Assembly: GCA_910578395.1 (NCBI GenBank)
Contig: CAJTPZ010000002.1
Location: 258,642-288,399, forward strand
Source of the DNA: an uncultured Muribaculaceae bacterium
Lineage (GTDB): Bacteria > Bacteroidota > Bacteroidia > Bacteroidales > Muribaculaceae
DNA: 29,758 nucleotides
Reading direction: 5' to 3'
Shown here: piece after piece, positions 22,440-29,758 of the stretch
Layout of the letters: each line of letters begins with the position of its first letter
Position numbering within the stretch: position 1 is the first letter of the stretch
Notes under the pieces: model-generated
What the model was told of the DNA's origin: nothing
The model's input: only the letters and a program-made list of their open reading frames with translations
The model's database searches: none
Position numbers and translations under genes: made by a program

Positions 22440-25400
22440 TCAGTCGAGAGTCACGCTGAGGCCGAGACCACGAAGCTCGTGGAGCAGGACATTGAGTGAC
22501 TCGGGTATGCCGACGGGAGGCATTGCCTCGCCTTTGACAATCGCTTCGTAGGCTTTGGATCGTCCGGTGACATCGTCACTCTTGACAGTGAGGATTTCCT
22601 GAAGGATGTGGGCTGCGCCGAATGCTTCGAGCGCCCAGACTTCCATCTCTCCGAAACGCTGTCCGCCGAACTGGGCTTTACCGCCGAGAGGCTGCTGGGT
22701 GATGAGAGAGTAGGGGCCGATGCTTCGTGCGTGCATCTTGTCCTCGACCATGTGCCCGAGTTTGAGCATGTAAATGATTCCGACAGTCGCGGGTTGGTCA
22801 AACCGTTCGCCTGTGCCTCCGTCGTAGAGGTAGGTTTTGCCGTAGCGCGGTATTCCTGCTTTGTCGGTCCAGTTGTTGAGGTCGTCAAGTGAGGCGCCGT
22901 CGAAGATCGGTGTCGCGAACTTTTCGCCGAGTTCCCGTCCAGCCCATCCAAGTACTGTCTCGAAGATCTGTCCGAGGTTCATTCGCGAAGGCACGCCGAG
23001 GGGGTTGAGGACAATGTCGACAGGTGTTCCGTCGGCAAGGAACGGCATGTCTTCCTGGCGTACGATACGGCTGACGATACCTTTGTTTCCGTGGCGTCCT
23101 GCCATTTTGTCACCAACGCTGATCTTACGTTTTTTTGCAACGTATACTTTAGCCATCTGCATGATTCCCGAGGGAAGCTCGTCGCCGATCGAGATGTCGA
23201 ATTTCTTACGTCGGAGCTCTGCATCGATTTCTTTGGATTTGCGCAGATAGTTGACGATAGTGGCGCGGATGAGATCGTTGCGGTGAGTATCGGAGGTCCA
23301 CTTAGAGAGGTTTACGGCATCGTAGTTGATCTCTTTAAGCGCACCTGCGGTGAATTTGGCACCCTTGGGTATGATGTCGCTTCCGATAAAGTCTTTTACT
23401 CCCTGGCTTACGCGTCCGGAGACGAGGGTCATAAGTTTGGAAACGAGTTTCTGCTTGAGAGCTTCCTGCTGCTCCTCGTATTTTTCGTCGAGCATCGGGA
23501 GCTGTGCGGCGGCGCTGCGGTTGCGGCGCGGGTTCTTGGCAGCACGTGAGAAAAGGTTTGTGCCTATGATCACGCCTTTGAGCGAAGGTGATGCTTTCAG
23601 AGATGCATCTTTTACATCACCGGCCTTATCGCCGAAGATAGCGCGGAGGAGTTTCTCCTCAGGAGTGGGATCACTCTCTCCTTTTGGAGTGATTTTGCCT
23701 ATGAGAATGTCACCGGGTACAACGTGTGCTCCGACGCGTATTATGCCTCGTTCGTCAAGGTCTTTTGTGGCGTCTTCGCTTACATTGGGTATGTCGTTGG
23801 TGAGTTCTTCCATACCGCGTTTGGTCTCACGCACATCGAGAGTATACTCGTCTACATGCACAGATGTGAGTATGTCCTCGCGCACTACGCGCTCATTGAG
23901 CACGATAGCATCCTCATAGTTGTAGCCTTTCCATGGCATGAATGCAACTTTAAGGTTGCGTCCGAGTGCGAGTTCGCCGTTTTCGGTGGAGTAGCCTTCG
24001 GTAAGGATTTCACCTCCGTTGACTCTCTGTCCAGCCTTGCAGATGGGGCGGAGGTCAATGGTGGTTGACTGGTTGGTCTTGCGGAATTTTGGGAGGCGGT
24101 ATTCTTTTACTGCGTCGTCGAATGCCGCAAACTCCTCGTCCTCGGTGCGGTCGTAGCGTATGAGGATGCGTTCGGCATCGACATACTCGATGAGTCCAGG
24201 GCCTTCGGCTGTGACCTGAGTGCGAGAGTCGCGTATGAGCTGTCCTTCGATGCCTGTGCCGACGATAGGAGCTTCGGAACGCATGAGAGGTACAGCCTGA
24301 CGCATCATGTTTGAACCCATGAGAGCACGGTTTGCGTCGTCGTGCTCAAGGAATGGAATCAGCGATGCGGCTATGGATGCGATCTGTGTGGGCGACACGT
24401 CCATGAGCTCCACTTCGTCAGGAGCTACAATCGGGAAGTCGGCGTCGAGACGGGCTTTGACGCGGTCTCTTACAAATGTGCCGTCATCATTGAGAGGCGC
24501 ATTGCCCTGTGCGATCGTTTTGCCTGACTCGATTTCGGCCGTGAGGTATACGATCTCGTCGTTGTTGAGGTTGACAGACGCATCGGTGACTTTGCGGTAG
24601 GGTGTCTCGATGAATCCGAGATCGTTGATCTTGGCGTATACGCAAAGCGATGATATGAGACCGATGTTGGGGCCTTCAGGAGTCTCGATAGGACAGAGTC
24701 GGCCGTAGTGTGTATAGTGAACGTCTCGCACCTCGAAGCCTGCGCGCTCACGGGTAAGACCGCCGGGGCCAAGGGCCGACATGCGTCGTTTGTGAGTGAT
24801 TTCGGCCAGAGGGTTGGTCTGGTCCATGAACTGCGAGAGTGCGTTGGTGCCGAAGAATGTGTTGATGACCGACGATATTGTCTTGGCGTTTATAAGGTCG
24901 ATCGGGGTAAACACTTCATTGTCGCGAACGTTCATGCGCTCGCGTATAGTGCGCGACATGCGGGCCAGTCCGATATTGAACTGGTTGTAGAGCTGTTCGC
25001 CTACAGTGCGTACGCGACGGTTGCTCAGGTGGTCGATGTCGTCGACGTCGGTCTTGGAGTTGATCATCTCAATGAGATACTTTATGATCTCAATGATGTC
25101 TTCCTTTGTGAGGACCTTGACGTCCATAGGAATTCCGAGGCCGAGTTTCTTGTTGAGTCGGTAACGTCCGACTTCACCAAGATCGTAGCGCTTCTCAGAG
25201 AAGAAGAGGTTGTTGATCACCTCTCGCGCGCTTGCATCATCGGGAGCTTCGGCGCTTCGGAGCTGACGGTAGATGTGCTGTACGGCTTCTTTCTCGGATT
25301 TTGTGGGGTCTTTTGAAAGAGTGTTGAAGATGATTGAATAGTCGAGTCCGCCTTCTTCCTCCTCTTCTTTGTTGACAAGTATGCTTTCTTCGCCTGACTC

Positions 25401-26258
25401 AATGATCATCGGGATTATATCCTCGGTGATCTCAGTGCCACGCTCAAATATTGTGTCGATACGCTCGACTGAAACAACTTCACCGGTGTCGGTGTCGGAG
25501 AAGTCTTCATTGTATTTGTGGTCAACGGATGCTGCAAGTTTGCGGCCTATGAACTTTTTGAGGTTCTTTTCGCTGACTTTGACTTCTTCGGCGAGGCCGA
25601 AAATGTCGATGATATTTTTATCACGCTCAAGACCGATCGCTCTGAGAAGAGTTGTTACTGGCAATTTCTTCTTGCGGTCAATGTAGGCGTACATGACATT
25701 GTTGATGTCGGTCGCAAACTCAATCCAGCTTCCGCGGAACGGGATGATTCGAGCGGAGTAGAGTTTTGTACCGTTGGCGTGTGTGCTCTGTCCGAAGAAT
25801 ACACCCGGCGAACGGTGCAGCTGAGATACGACAACGCGCTCGGCACCGTTTATGACGAAGGTGCCGTTTTGTGTCATGTAGGGTATCTGTCCGAGATACA
25901 CGTCCTGTATCACAGTGTCGAAATCCTCATGGTCAGGATCGGTGCAATACAGTTTGAGCTTAGCTTTCAGGGGAACGCTGTAGGTCAGTCCTCTTGTGAG
26001 GCATTCCTCAATTGAGTAGCGCGGCGGCTCGATATAGTAGTCGAGAAATTCCAGCACAAAATTGTTTCGGGTGTCGGCTATAGGGAAATTTTCAGCGAAC
26101 ACCTTGAACAAGCCCTCGTTTTTTCTTGTTTCCGGTGGGGTGTCGAGCTGCAGGAAGTCGCGGAACGACTTAAGCTGGACTTCGAGAAAGTCGGGGTAGG
26201 GCAGCGGATTCTTAACCGTGGTGAAGTTTATGCGCGGTTTTACGATTGCGTCTGACAT
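22440..26258 (-). CDS. rpoB: RNA polymerase subunit beta
   Basis: Second large subunit of RNA polymerase, 1272 aa, full length. The rifampicin-binding cluster reads SQFMDQTNPLAEITHKRRMS followed by ALGPGGL; the His, Arg and Ser residues most often changed in resistant strains are the wild-type ones, so nothing here suggests rifampicin resistance. Next is GRLCPIETPEGPNIGLI. Further on are MPWKGYNYEDAIVLNE, VGDKMAGRHGNKGIVS and the terminal QRFGEMEVWALEAFGAAHIL. An attenuator-like hairpin and a second stem lie in the 181-nt leader between rplL and rpoB. Confidence 0.98.
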   Translation of the reverse strand: MSDAIVKPRINFTTVKNPLPYPDFLEVQLKSFRDFLQLDTPPETRKNEGLFKVFAENFPIADTRNNFVLEFLDYYIEPPRYSIEECLTRGLTYSVPLKAKLKLYCTDPDHEDFDTVIQDVYLGQIPYMTQNGTFVINGAERVVVSQLHRSPGVFFGQSTHANGTKLYSARIIPFRGSWIEFATDINNVMYAYIDRKKKLPVTTLLRAIGLERDKNIIDIFGLAEEVKVSEKNLKKFIGRKLAASVDHKYNEDFSDTDTGEVVSVERIDTIFERGTEITEDIIPMIIESGEESILVNKEEEEEGGLDYSIIFNTLSKDPTKSEKEAVQHIYRQLRSAEAPDDASAREVINNLFFSEKRYDLGEVGRYRLNKKLGLGIPMDVKVLTKEDIIEIIKYLIEMINSKTDVDDIDHLSNRRVRTVGEQLYNQFNIGLARMSRTIRERMNVRDNEVFTPIDLINAKTISSVINTFFGTNALSQFMDQTNPLAEITHKRRMSALGPGGLTRERAGFEVRDVHYTHYGRLCPIETPEGPNIGLISSLCVYAKINDLGFIETPYRKVTDASVNLNNDEIVYLTAEIESGKTIAQGNAPLNDDGTFVRDRVKARLDADFPIVAPDEVELMDVSPTQIASIAASLIPFLEHDDANRALMGSNMMRQAVPLMRSEAPIVGTGIEGQLIRDSRTQVTAEGPGLIEYVDAERILIRYDRTEDEEFAAFDDAVKEYRLPKFRKTNQSTTIDLRPICKAGQRVNGGEILTEGYSTENGELALGRNLKVAFMPWKGYNYEDAIVLNERVVREDILTSVHVDEYTLDVRETKRGMEELTNDIPNVSEDATKDLDERGIIRVGAHVVPGDILIGKITPKGESDPTPEEKLLRAIFGDKAGDVKDASLKASPSLKGVIIGTNLFSRAAKNPRRNRSAAAQLPMLDEKYEEQQEALKQKLVSKLMTLVSGRVSQGVKDFIGSDIIPKGAKFTAGALKEINYDAVNLSKWTSDTHRNDLIRATIVNYLRKSKEIDAELRRKKFDISIGDELPSGIMQMAKVYVAKKRKISVGDKMAGRHGNKGIVSRIVRQEDMPFLADGTPVDIVLNPLGVPSRMNLGQIFETVLGWAGRELGEKFATPIFDGASLDDLNNWTDKAGIPRYGKTYLYDGGTGERFDQPATVGIIYMLKLGHMVEDKMHARSIGPYSLITQQPLGGKAQFGGQRFGEMEVWALEAFGAAHILQEILTVKSDDVTGRSKAYEAIVKGEAMPPVGIPESLNVLLHELRGLGLSVTLD

Positions 26259-26320
26259 CTACAATGCTTAGTTCAGTGGTTTAATTACCAGGGGGAGGGT
26301 ATATTTAGTGTTCCCTAATG

Positions 26321-26341
26321 TTTGCTCCCAACGGGAGCAAA
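26321..26341 (-). promoter_or_regulatory. Leader hairpin before rpoB
   Basis: TTTGCTCCC (26321-26329) pairs with GGGAGCAAA (26333-26341) around a 3-nt loop. An outer stem can add TTCCCT (26311-26316) with AGGGAA (26353-26358). No T tract follows in the minus direction, so this may be a stabilising or read-through structure, not a terminator. Confidence 0.5.
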
Positions 26342-26375
26342 AACCAAAAAAAGAGGGAAACAGAAGTATTAACAC

Positions 26376-26415
26376 AAAAAGGTTAAGAAACCCTCTGATT
26401 AGAGGGTTCTTAACC
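26376..26415 (-). terminator. Attenuator between rplL and rpoB
   Basis: On the minus strand a 15-bp stem (26401-26415 with 26381-26396, one bulged base) around a 4-nt loop is followed at once by five T (26376-26380 as A on the plus strand). It starts 25 nt after the rplL stop. Partial termination here would explain how ribosomal protein genes can be transcribed more than rpoBC, as known for the E. coli rplJL-rpoBC operon. Confidence 0.75.
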
Positions 26416-26439
26416 TACGAGCCTGAGGAACAGGCTGTT

Positions 26440-26814
26440 TTATTTGAGCTCAACCTCGGCGCCAGCCTCTTCGAGCTGCTTCTTGAGGCCTTCAGCGTCA
26501 GCCTTAGCGAGACCTTCCTTAACGGTGCTGGGAGCTCCGTCTACGAGTTCCTTAGCTTCCTTGAGGCCAAGGCCGGTGAGTTCCTTCACGAGCTTCACAA
26601 CAGCGAGTTTAGCGCTGCCGGCGTTCTTGAGGACTACGTCGAAAGAGGTCTTCTCCTCTTCAGCGGGAGCACCAGCTGCGGGACCGGCTGCAACAGCTAC
26701 AGCAGCGGCTGCGGGTTCGATGCCGTACTCGTCCTTGAGGATCTGGGCGAGTTCGTTAACTTCCTTAACGGTGAGGTTTACGAGTTGCTCTGCAAATGCT
26801 TTGAGATCTGCCAT
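26440..26814 (-). CDS. rplL: Ribosomal protein bL12 (L7/L12)
   Basis: Ribosomal stalk protein, 124 aa, full length. The N-terminal dimerisation domain binds L10 (ADLKAFAEQLVNLTVKEVNE). An Ala/Pro/Gly hinge follows (EPAAAAVAVAAGPAAGAP). The C-terminal domain binds translation factors (KTSFDVVLKNAG, LTGLGLKEAKELVDGAPSTV). It lies 97 nt after rplJ, and its transcript continues to the attenuator ahead of rpoB. Confidence 0.98.
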   Translation of the reverse strand: MADLKAFAEQLVNLTVKEVNELAQILKDEYGIEPAAAAVAVAAGPAAGAPAEEEKTSFDVVLKNAGSAKLAVVKLVKELTGLGLKEAKELVDGAPSTVKEGLAKADAEGLKKQLEEAGAEVELK

Positions 26815-26911
26815 TGTTGTATGGTTTTTGTGTTGTTTCGAGAATAGTTTTGAATAGAGTCAGGCGATATTCATTCAGCCCGCCTGTGCTGAGATTTGAT
26901 GTGACCTAAGA

Positions 26912-27436
26912 TCAGTCTTCTTTTTTAGAGAGAGTCTCAAGGATGCCGTGGATCTTACCTGCACCAGAACCGAGAGCGGAAATAACGTTCTTGGCGGGTG
27001 ACTGGAGGAGAGCCACAACGTCGGCGATAAGCTCGTTCTTGCTCTTGATAGAGGAAAGAGTGCCGAGCTGGTCTGCACCGAGGTAGACTGTCTCTTCAAC
27101 ATAAGCTGCCTTGAGTGCGGGAAGGGGATTTTCCTTCTTCTGCACACGCTTGAGGAGTTTTGCGGGAGCGTTGCCGACGTTGGCAAACATCACCGATGTC
27201 GATCCTTTGAGCGCGGGATAGATTTCGGAGCATTCGAGGCCCGATTTCTCAAGAGCTTTGTGGAGAAGAGTGTTCTTGACCACCATGAGCTTGATGCCGT
27301 CTTTGAAGCACTCGCGGCGGAGAGCTGATGTCTCTTCGGCGTTGAGGCCGGTGGTTTCCACCAGATAGAAGCAGCTGTATTTACCCAGCTCCTCGGCAAT
27401 CCGGTCAATGATCAAGGTCTTGTCTTCTTTTTTCAT
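26912..27436 (-). CDS. rplJ: Ribosomal protein uL10
   Basis: Base of the ribosomal stalk, 174 aa, carrying L12 dimers on its C-terminal helix and binding 23S rRNA through its N-terminal domain. Recognisable segments are IDRIAEELGKYSCFYLVETT, LRRECFKDGIKLMVVKNTLL and GSTSVMFANVGNAPAKLL. I start at ATG 27436; a TTG three codons earlier is open but less likely. Only 32 nt separate it from rplA, so there is no room for the long L10-binding leader found in E. coli; any L10 autoregulation must use another site. Confidence 0.97.
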   Translation of the reverse strand: MKKEDKTLIIDRIAEELGKYSCFYLVETTGLNAEETSALRRECFKDGIKLMVVKNTLLHKALEKSGLECSEIYPALKGSTSVMFANVGNAPAKLLKRVQKKENPLPALKAAYVEETVYLGADQLGTLSSIKSKNELIADVVALLQSPAKNVISALGSGAGKIHGILETLSKKED

Positions 27437-27468
27437 TGTCTGCAAAGATTGTTGGGTGGATCCCAGGT

Positions 27469-28164
27469 TCAGTCGTCGATTGTCTTGGTGTCAACCTTGA
27501 TACCGGGGCTCATAGTCGATGAGATGTAAATGCTCTTGACGTAGGTACCCTTTGCGGTAGCCGGTTTGAGTTTGATGAGAGTGTTGACAAACTCGCGTGC
27601 ATTGTCGCGCACCTGCTCGGCGGTAAATGATACTTTGCCGATCGATGTGTGAACGATACCGTTTTTGTCAACCTTGAAATCGATCTTACCCTTTTTCACC
27701 TCTTCAACGGCTTTCGCAACGTCCATAGTCACGGTTCCGCTTTTGGGGTTTGGCATAAGACCGCGTGGGCCGAGTACACGGCCGAGCGCGCCGATCTTAC
27801 CCATGATTGCGGGCTGGGTGATGATAACGTCGATGTCGGTCCATCCACCCTTGATCTTGTCAATGTATTCGTCGAGACCCACGTAGTCGGCGCCTGCTGC
27901 TTTTGCAGCTGCTTCGGCATCGGGGTTACAGAGAACGAGAACTCTCACTTGTTTGCCTGTTCCGTGAGGAAGGGTTACAACACCGCGCACCATCTGGTTG
28001 GCTTTACGCGGGTCAACGCCGAGTCGCACGTCGATGTCGACAGATGCGTCAAATTTGGCGTAGTTAACTTCCTTAACTTTGGCTGAAGCTTCTGCGAGGC
28101 TGTAAGCCTTCCCGGCTTCAATCTTCTCGAGGGCAAGCTTTTGCTTTTTGGTCAGTTTTGCCAT
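27469..28164 (-). CDS. rplA: Ribosomal protein uL1
   Basis: L1 stalk protein of the large subunit, 231 aa, helping E-site tRNA release, and in many bacteria a translational repressor of the rplK-rplA unit. Visible segments are FDASVDIDVRLGVDPRKANQ, RGVVTLPHGTGKQVRVLVL, GRVLGPRGLMPNPKSGTV and IGKVSFTAEQVRDNA. It lies 22 nt after rplK, as expected for the paired operon. Confidence 0.98.
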   Translation of the reverse strand: MAKLTKKQKLALEKIEAGKAYSLAEASAKVKEVNYAKFDASVDIDVRLGVDPRKANQMVRGVVTLPHGTGKQVRVLVLCNPDAEAAAKAAGADYVGLDEYIDKIKGGWTDIDVIITQPAIMGKIGALGRVLGPRGLMPNPKSGTVTMDVAKAVEEVKKGKIDFKVDKNGIVHTSIGKVSFTAEQVRDNAREFVNTLIKLKPATAKGTYVKSIYISSTMSPGIKVDTKTIDD

Positions 28165-28186
28165 GATTTTGTTTGAAGCTTAGGGG

Positions 28187-28627
28187 TTAAAGTTCAGGGA
28201 AGGTCCCTTTTACGGTTATGCCCATGCTACGGGCTGTACCAGCGACGAGACGCATAGCGGAGTCGATGGTAAAGCAGTTTAGGTCGGGCATTTTGTCTTC
28301 AGCAATTGCTTTCACCTGATCCCAGGTAATCTCAGCGACCTTTTTACGGTTGGGCTGAGCAGACCCGCTCTTAATCTTCGCAGTCTCAAGCAGCTGTACG
28401 GCTACCGGAGGAGTCTTGACTACGAAGTCAAAGCTCTTGTCGGTGTAATATGTGATTACAACCGGAAGAACCTTTCCTGCTTTGTCCTGGGTACGGGCGT
28501 TGAATTGCTTGCAAAACTCCATGATATTGATACCCTTGGAGCCGAGCGCGGGACCTACGGGAGGCGAAGGGTTTGCAGCGCCACCCTTAATCTGCAGTTT
28601 GATCTGTCCAGCAATTTCTTTTGCCAT
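28187..28627 (-). CDS. rplK: Ribosomal protein uL11
   Basis: GTPase-centre protein of the large subunit, 146 aa, needed for stringent-response sensing and the binding site region for thiopeptides. The N-terminal domain has PPVGPALGSKGINIMEFCKQ. The C-terminal rRNA-binding domain has AKIKSGSAQPNRKKVAEITW and ends in ARSMGITVKGTFPEL. A 105-nt leader with a terminator-like hairpin separates it from nusG. Confidence 0.98.
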   Translation of the reverse strand: MAKEIAGQIKLQIKGGAANPSPPVGPALGSKGINIMEFCKQFNARTQDKAGKVLPVVITYYTDKSFDFVVKTPPVAVQLLETAKIKSGSAQPNRKKVAEITWDQVKAIAEDKMPDLNCFTIDSAMRLVAGTARSMGITVKGTFPEL

Positions 28628-28692
28628 TTCAGTAATCGGTTAATAAACTTAAGATCCTATATTGATTGAGAGGAGAAACATGAAAAGAAATA

Positions 28693-28716
28693 AAAGAGAC
28701 CCGTAACAGTCTCTTT
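28693..28716 (-). terminator. Attenuator-like hairpin between nusG and rplK
   Basis: AAAGAGAC (28693-28700) pairs perfectly with GTCTCTTT (28709-28716), 8-nt loop. On the minus strand a T-rich stretch TTTTATTTCTTTT follows. The stem is A/U-rich and short, so partial termination is more likely than full stop. Confidence 0.55.
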
Positions 28717-28732
28717 GCATTTTCTCTGCAGG

Positions 28733-29284
28733 TTATTCTCTTTCAACTTGCGAATTGTCCAGTTCAAGCGAAGATCCTCTTCCGAAGATCTTGACCATGA
28801 CCTTGAGTTTCTTTTTCTCGGGATAGACTTCGACAACCTCTCCGTTGAAGCCGCTGAATGGGCCGGATATGACTTTGAGTGTCTCACCGACGAGGAAGTC
28901 GTTGACTCCTTCTTCGGCCTGTTCGTTGATGTCGTCGGCTACACCAAGCATGCGCATGACATCGGCCTCGCGCAGTGTCTCGGGTCTTGCGTCTTTCTCT
29001 CTTCCTTTGAGGAAGTCGATGACGTTGGTTGTGTTGCGGAGTTCGTGCATTACCTCACCTCTGAGGTCGGCCTCCACAAAGACGTAGCCTGAGTAGAGAT
29101 TTCTTTCTTTGGTGACTTTCTTGCCGTTTCTTACAGCTACCACTTTCTCAGTGGGGATGAGTACCTGGAAGACGTATTTGCCGAGGTCGGTGTTTTTGAT
29201 AGCTGCATCAAGAACTTCCTTAACCTTGGCTTCTTTACCGGATATTGCGCGGAGCACATACCAAGCTTTGTTTCCTGTAGCCAT
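28733..29284 (-). CDS. nusG: Transcription termination/antitermination factor NusG
   Basis: Essential RNA polymerase-bound elongation factor that couples transcription to translation, 183 aa. The NGN domain fills residues 1-115 (KAWYVLRAISGKEAKVKEVL, NLYSGYVFVEADL). The C-terminal KOW domain (KVISGPFSGFNGEVVEVYPE) binds S10 or Rho. The acidic insert between them is a little longer than in E. coli. The 38-nt gap to secE and the conserved order support cotranscription. Confidence 0.97.
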   Translation of the reverse strand: MATGNKAWYVLRAISGKEAKVKEVLDAAIKNTDLGKYVFQVLIPTEKVVAVRNGKKVTKERNLYSGYVFVEADLRGEVMHELRNTTNVIDFLKGREKDARPETLREADVMRMLGVADDINEQAEEGVNDFLVGETLKVISGPFSGFNGEVVEVYPEKKKLKVMVKIFGRGSSLELDNSQVERE

Positions 29285-29322
29285 CTTTTAAAGTTGAGAT
29301 TTTGTGGAGTTGATAGAAAAAA

Positions 29323-29523
29323 TTAGCGGCCAAAGCTATAGATAAGATGCATGAGTGAATCAACCACTCGGTCCATCAAGAAAATAATCAGTGCTATAAT
29401 TATGGAAGCAACAAGCACAATGATAGCAGACTTGATGAGTTGCTTGCCGGTTGGCCAGGATGTCTTATACCGAAGCTCGGCATAAGATTCCTCTATATTC
29501 GTAAGTAATCTCAATTTTTTCAT
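29323..29523 (-). CDS. secE: Preprotein translocase subunit SecE
   Basis: Small essential part of the SecYEG channel, 66 aa in the short single-helix form. The amphipathic cytosolic helix (TNIEESYAELRYKTSWPTGK) is followed by one membrane helix (SAIIVLVASIIIALIIFLMD). I start at ATG 29523; the longer frame from 29568 would run into the tRNA gene. The start codon lies 15 nt after the 3' end of tRNA-Trp, so processing of the tRNA leaves a very short leader. Confidence 0.95.
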   Translation of the reverse strand: MKKLRLLTNIEESYAELRYKTSWPTGKQLIKSAIIVLVASIIIALIIFLMDRVVDSLMHLIYSFGR

Positions 29524-29538
29524 TTCTGTTTCTTCAAG

Positions 29539-29611
29539 CACGGGAAGAGAGGCTCGAACTCCCGACACCTGGTTTTGGAGACCAGTGCTCTACCGACTGA
29601 GCTATTCCCGT
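29539..29611 (-). tRNA. tRNA-Trp (CCA anticodon)
   Basis: A 73-nt cloverleaf on the minus strand. Acceptor stem ACGGGAA with TTCCCGT and discriminator G, D arm GCTC...GAGC, anticodon stem CTGGT/ACCAG with loop CTCCAAA (anticodon CCA), and T arm GGGAG-TTCGAGC-CTCTC with one G:T pair. The 3' CCA is not encoded. It is set between tuf and secE, the usual Bacteroidales arrangement. Confidence 0.97.
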
Positions 29612-29617
29612 AAGGTT

Positions 29618-29650
29618 AGTTTGCCGGAGCCGGACAGACTCCGGCAAACT
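29618..29650 (-). terminator. Hairpin between tuf and tRNA-Trp
   Basis: AGTTTGCCGGAG (29618-29629) pairs perfectly with CTCCGGCAAACT (29639-29650), 9-nt loop. It has no T tract in the minus direction, and the tRNA begins 6 nt on. It may mark a processing site or protect the tuf 3' end while letting transcription continue. Confidence 0.6.
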
Positions 29651-29696
29651 GTATTTTCAGACTATTTCCCCGTGGAGGGAAATCTTATCGTCGATA

Positions 29697-29758
29697 TTAG
29701 TCGATGATGTCGGTGATCTGACCCGAACCTACTGTGCGTCCACCCTCACGGATTGCGA
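29697..29758 (-). CDS. tuf: Elongation factor Tu, C-terminal end (partial)
   Basis: The last 20 codons of a gene cut by the window edge. The translated end AIREGGRTVGSGQITDIID is the characteristic EF-Tu domain 3 terminus. EF-Tu brings aminoacyl-tRNA to the ribosome. Position before tRNA-Trp and secE agrees. Confidence 0.93.
   Translation of the reverse strand, partial: AIREGGRTVGSGQITDIID

Noticed and set aside
22440..26258. Possible rifampicin-resistance change in rpoB
   Set aside because: The resistance cluster carries the wild-type His, Arg and Ser residues; the Ala and Thr differences from E. coli look like lineage variation.
1..29758. CRISPR arrays, insertion sequences, phage genes, integrases
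   Set aside because: No regularly spaced repeats, no transposase or integrase motifs and no terminal inverted repeats flanking a gene were seen.

Overview
The window is chromosomal DNA from a Bacteroidota bacterium, almost certainly order Bacteroidales; moderate GC content and protein character make a Muribaculaceae-like gut organism my best guess, but that is an inference. Evidence for the phylum: the order tuf / tRNA-Trp / secE / nusG / rplK / rplA / rplJ / rplL / rpoB / rpoC, DUF4369-type TlpA lipoproteins, a SusC-like carboxypeptidase-regulatory-domain outer-membrane barrel, a two-subunit 2-oxoacid:ferredoxin oxidoreductase, and promoters fitting the Bacteroides form TTTG-N19-TAnnTTTG instead of TTGACA/TATAAT.

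Layout. Positions 1-418 hold no convincing gene, only a 14-bp perfect hairpin repeat. Positions 419-5738 form an envelope-linked regulatory island: a TlpA-type thioredoxin lipoprotein (-), a divergent outer-membrane barrel protein (+), a convergent ECF sigma factor with an overlapping membrane protein (candidate anti-sigma, -), and a divergent small three-helix membrane protein (+). All four transcription units start with the same motif, GTAAC(C/T)-N13/14-GCGTC(T/A)AA, so they probably form one autoregulated ECF regulon. This is the most interesting system here.

Positions 6024-8919 encode korA and korB, with a good housekeeping promoter and a terminator. Positions 9041-14097 are a tight forward operon: trpS, a DUF4369 lipoprotein whose thioredoxin-like domain has lost its CxxC, a YifB/ComM AAA ATPase, a short-chain dehydrogenase and a beta carbonic anhydrase, with overlaps of 4 and 10 nt and gaps of 5 nt. 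It meets folP (-) end to end with 2 bp between stop codons. Upstream of folP lies a multi-stem element in the 3' UTR of a highly expressed OmpA-family gene, followed by an FucP-type sugar transporter, both on the minus strand.

Positions 18000-29758 are the core transcription/translation block on the minus strand (rpoC, rpoB, rplL, rplJ, rplA, rplK, nusG, secE, tRNA-Trp and the 3' end of tuf). Terminator-like hairpins at the rplL-rpoB and nusG-rplK junctions probably tune read-through, and a strong bidirectional terminator follows rpoC. Several gene starts were moved inward from the longest possible ORF because a promoter, a terminator, a signal peptide or the family length requires it (OMP 1641, sigma 5143, korA 6024, SDR 12701, folP 14948, rplJ 27436, secE 29523).
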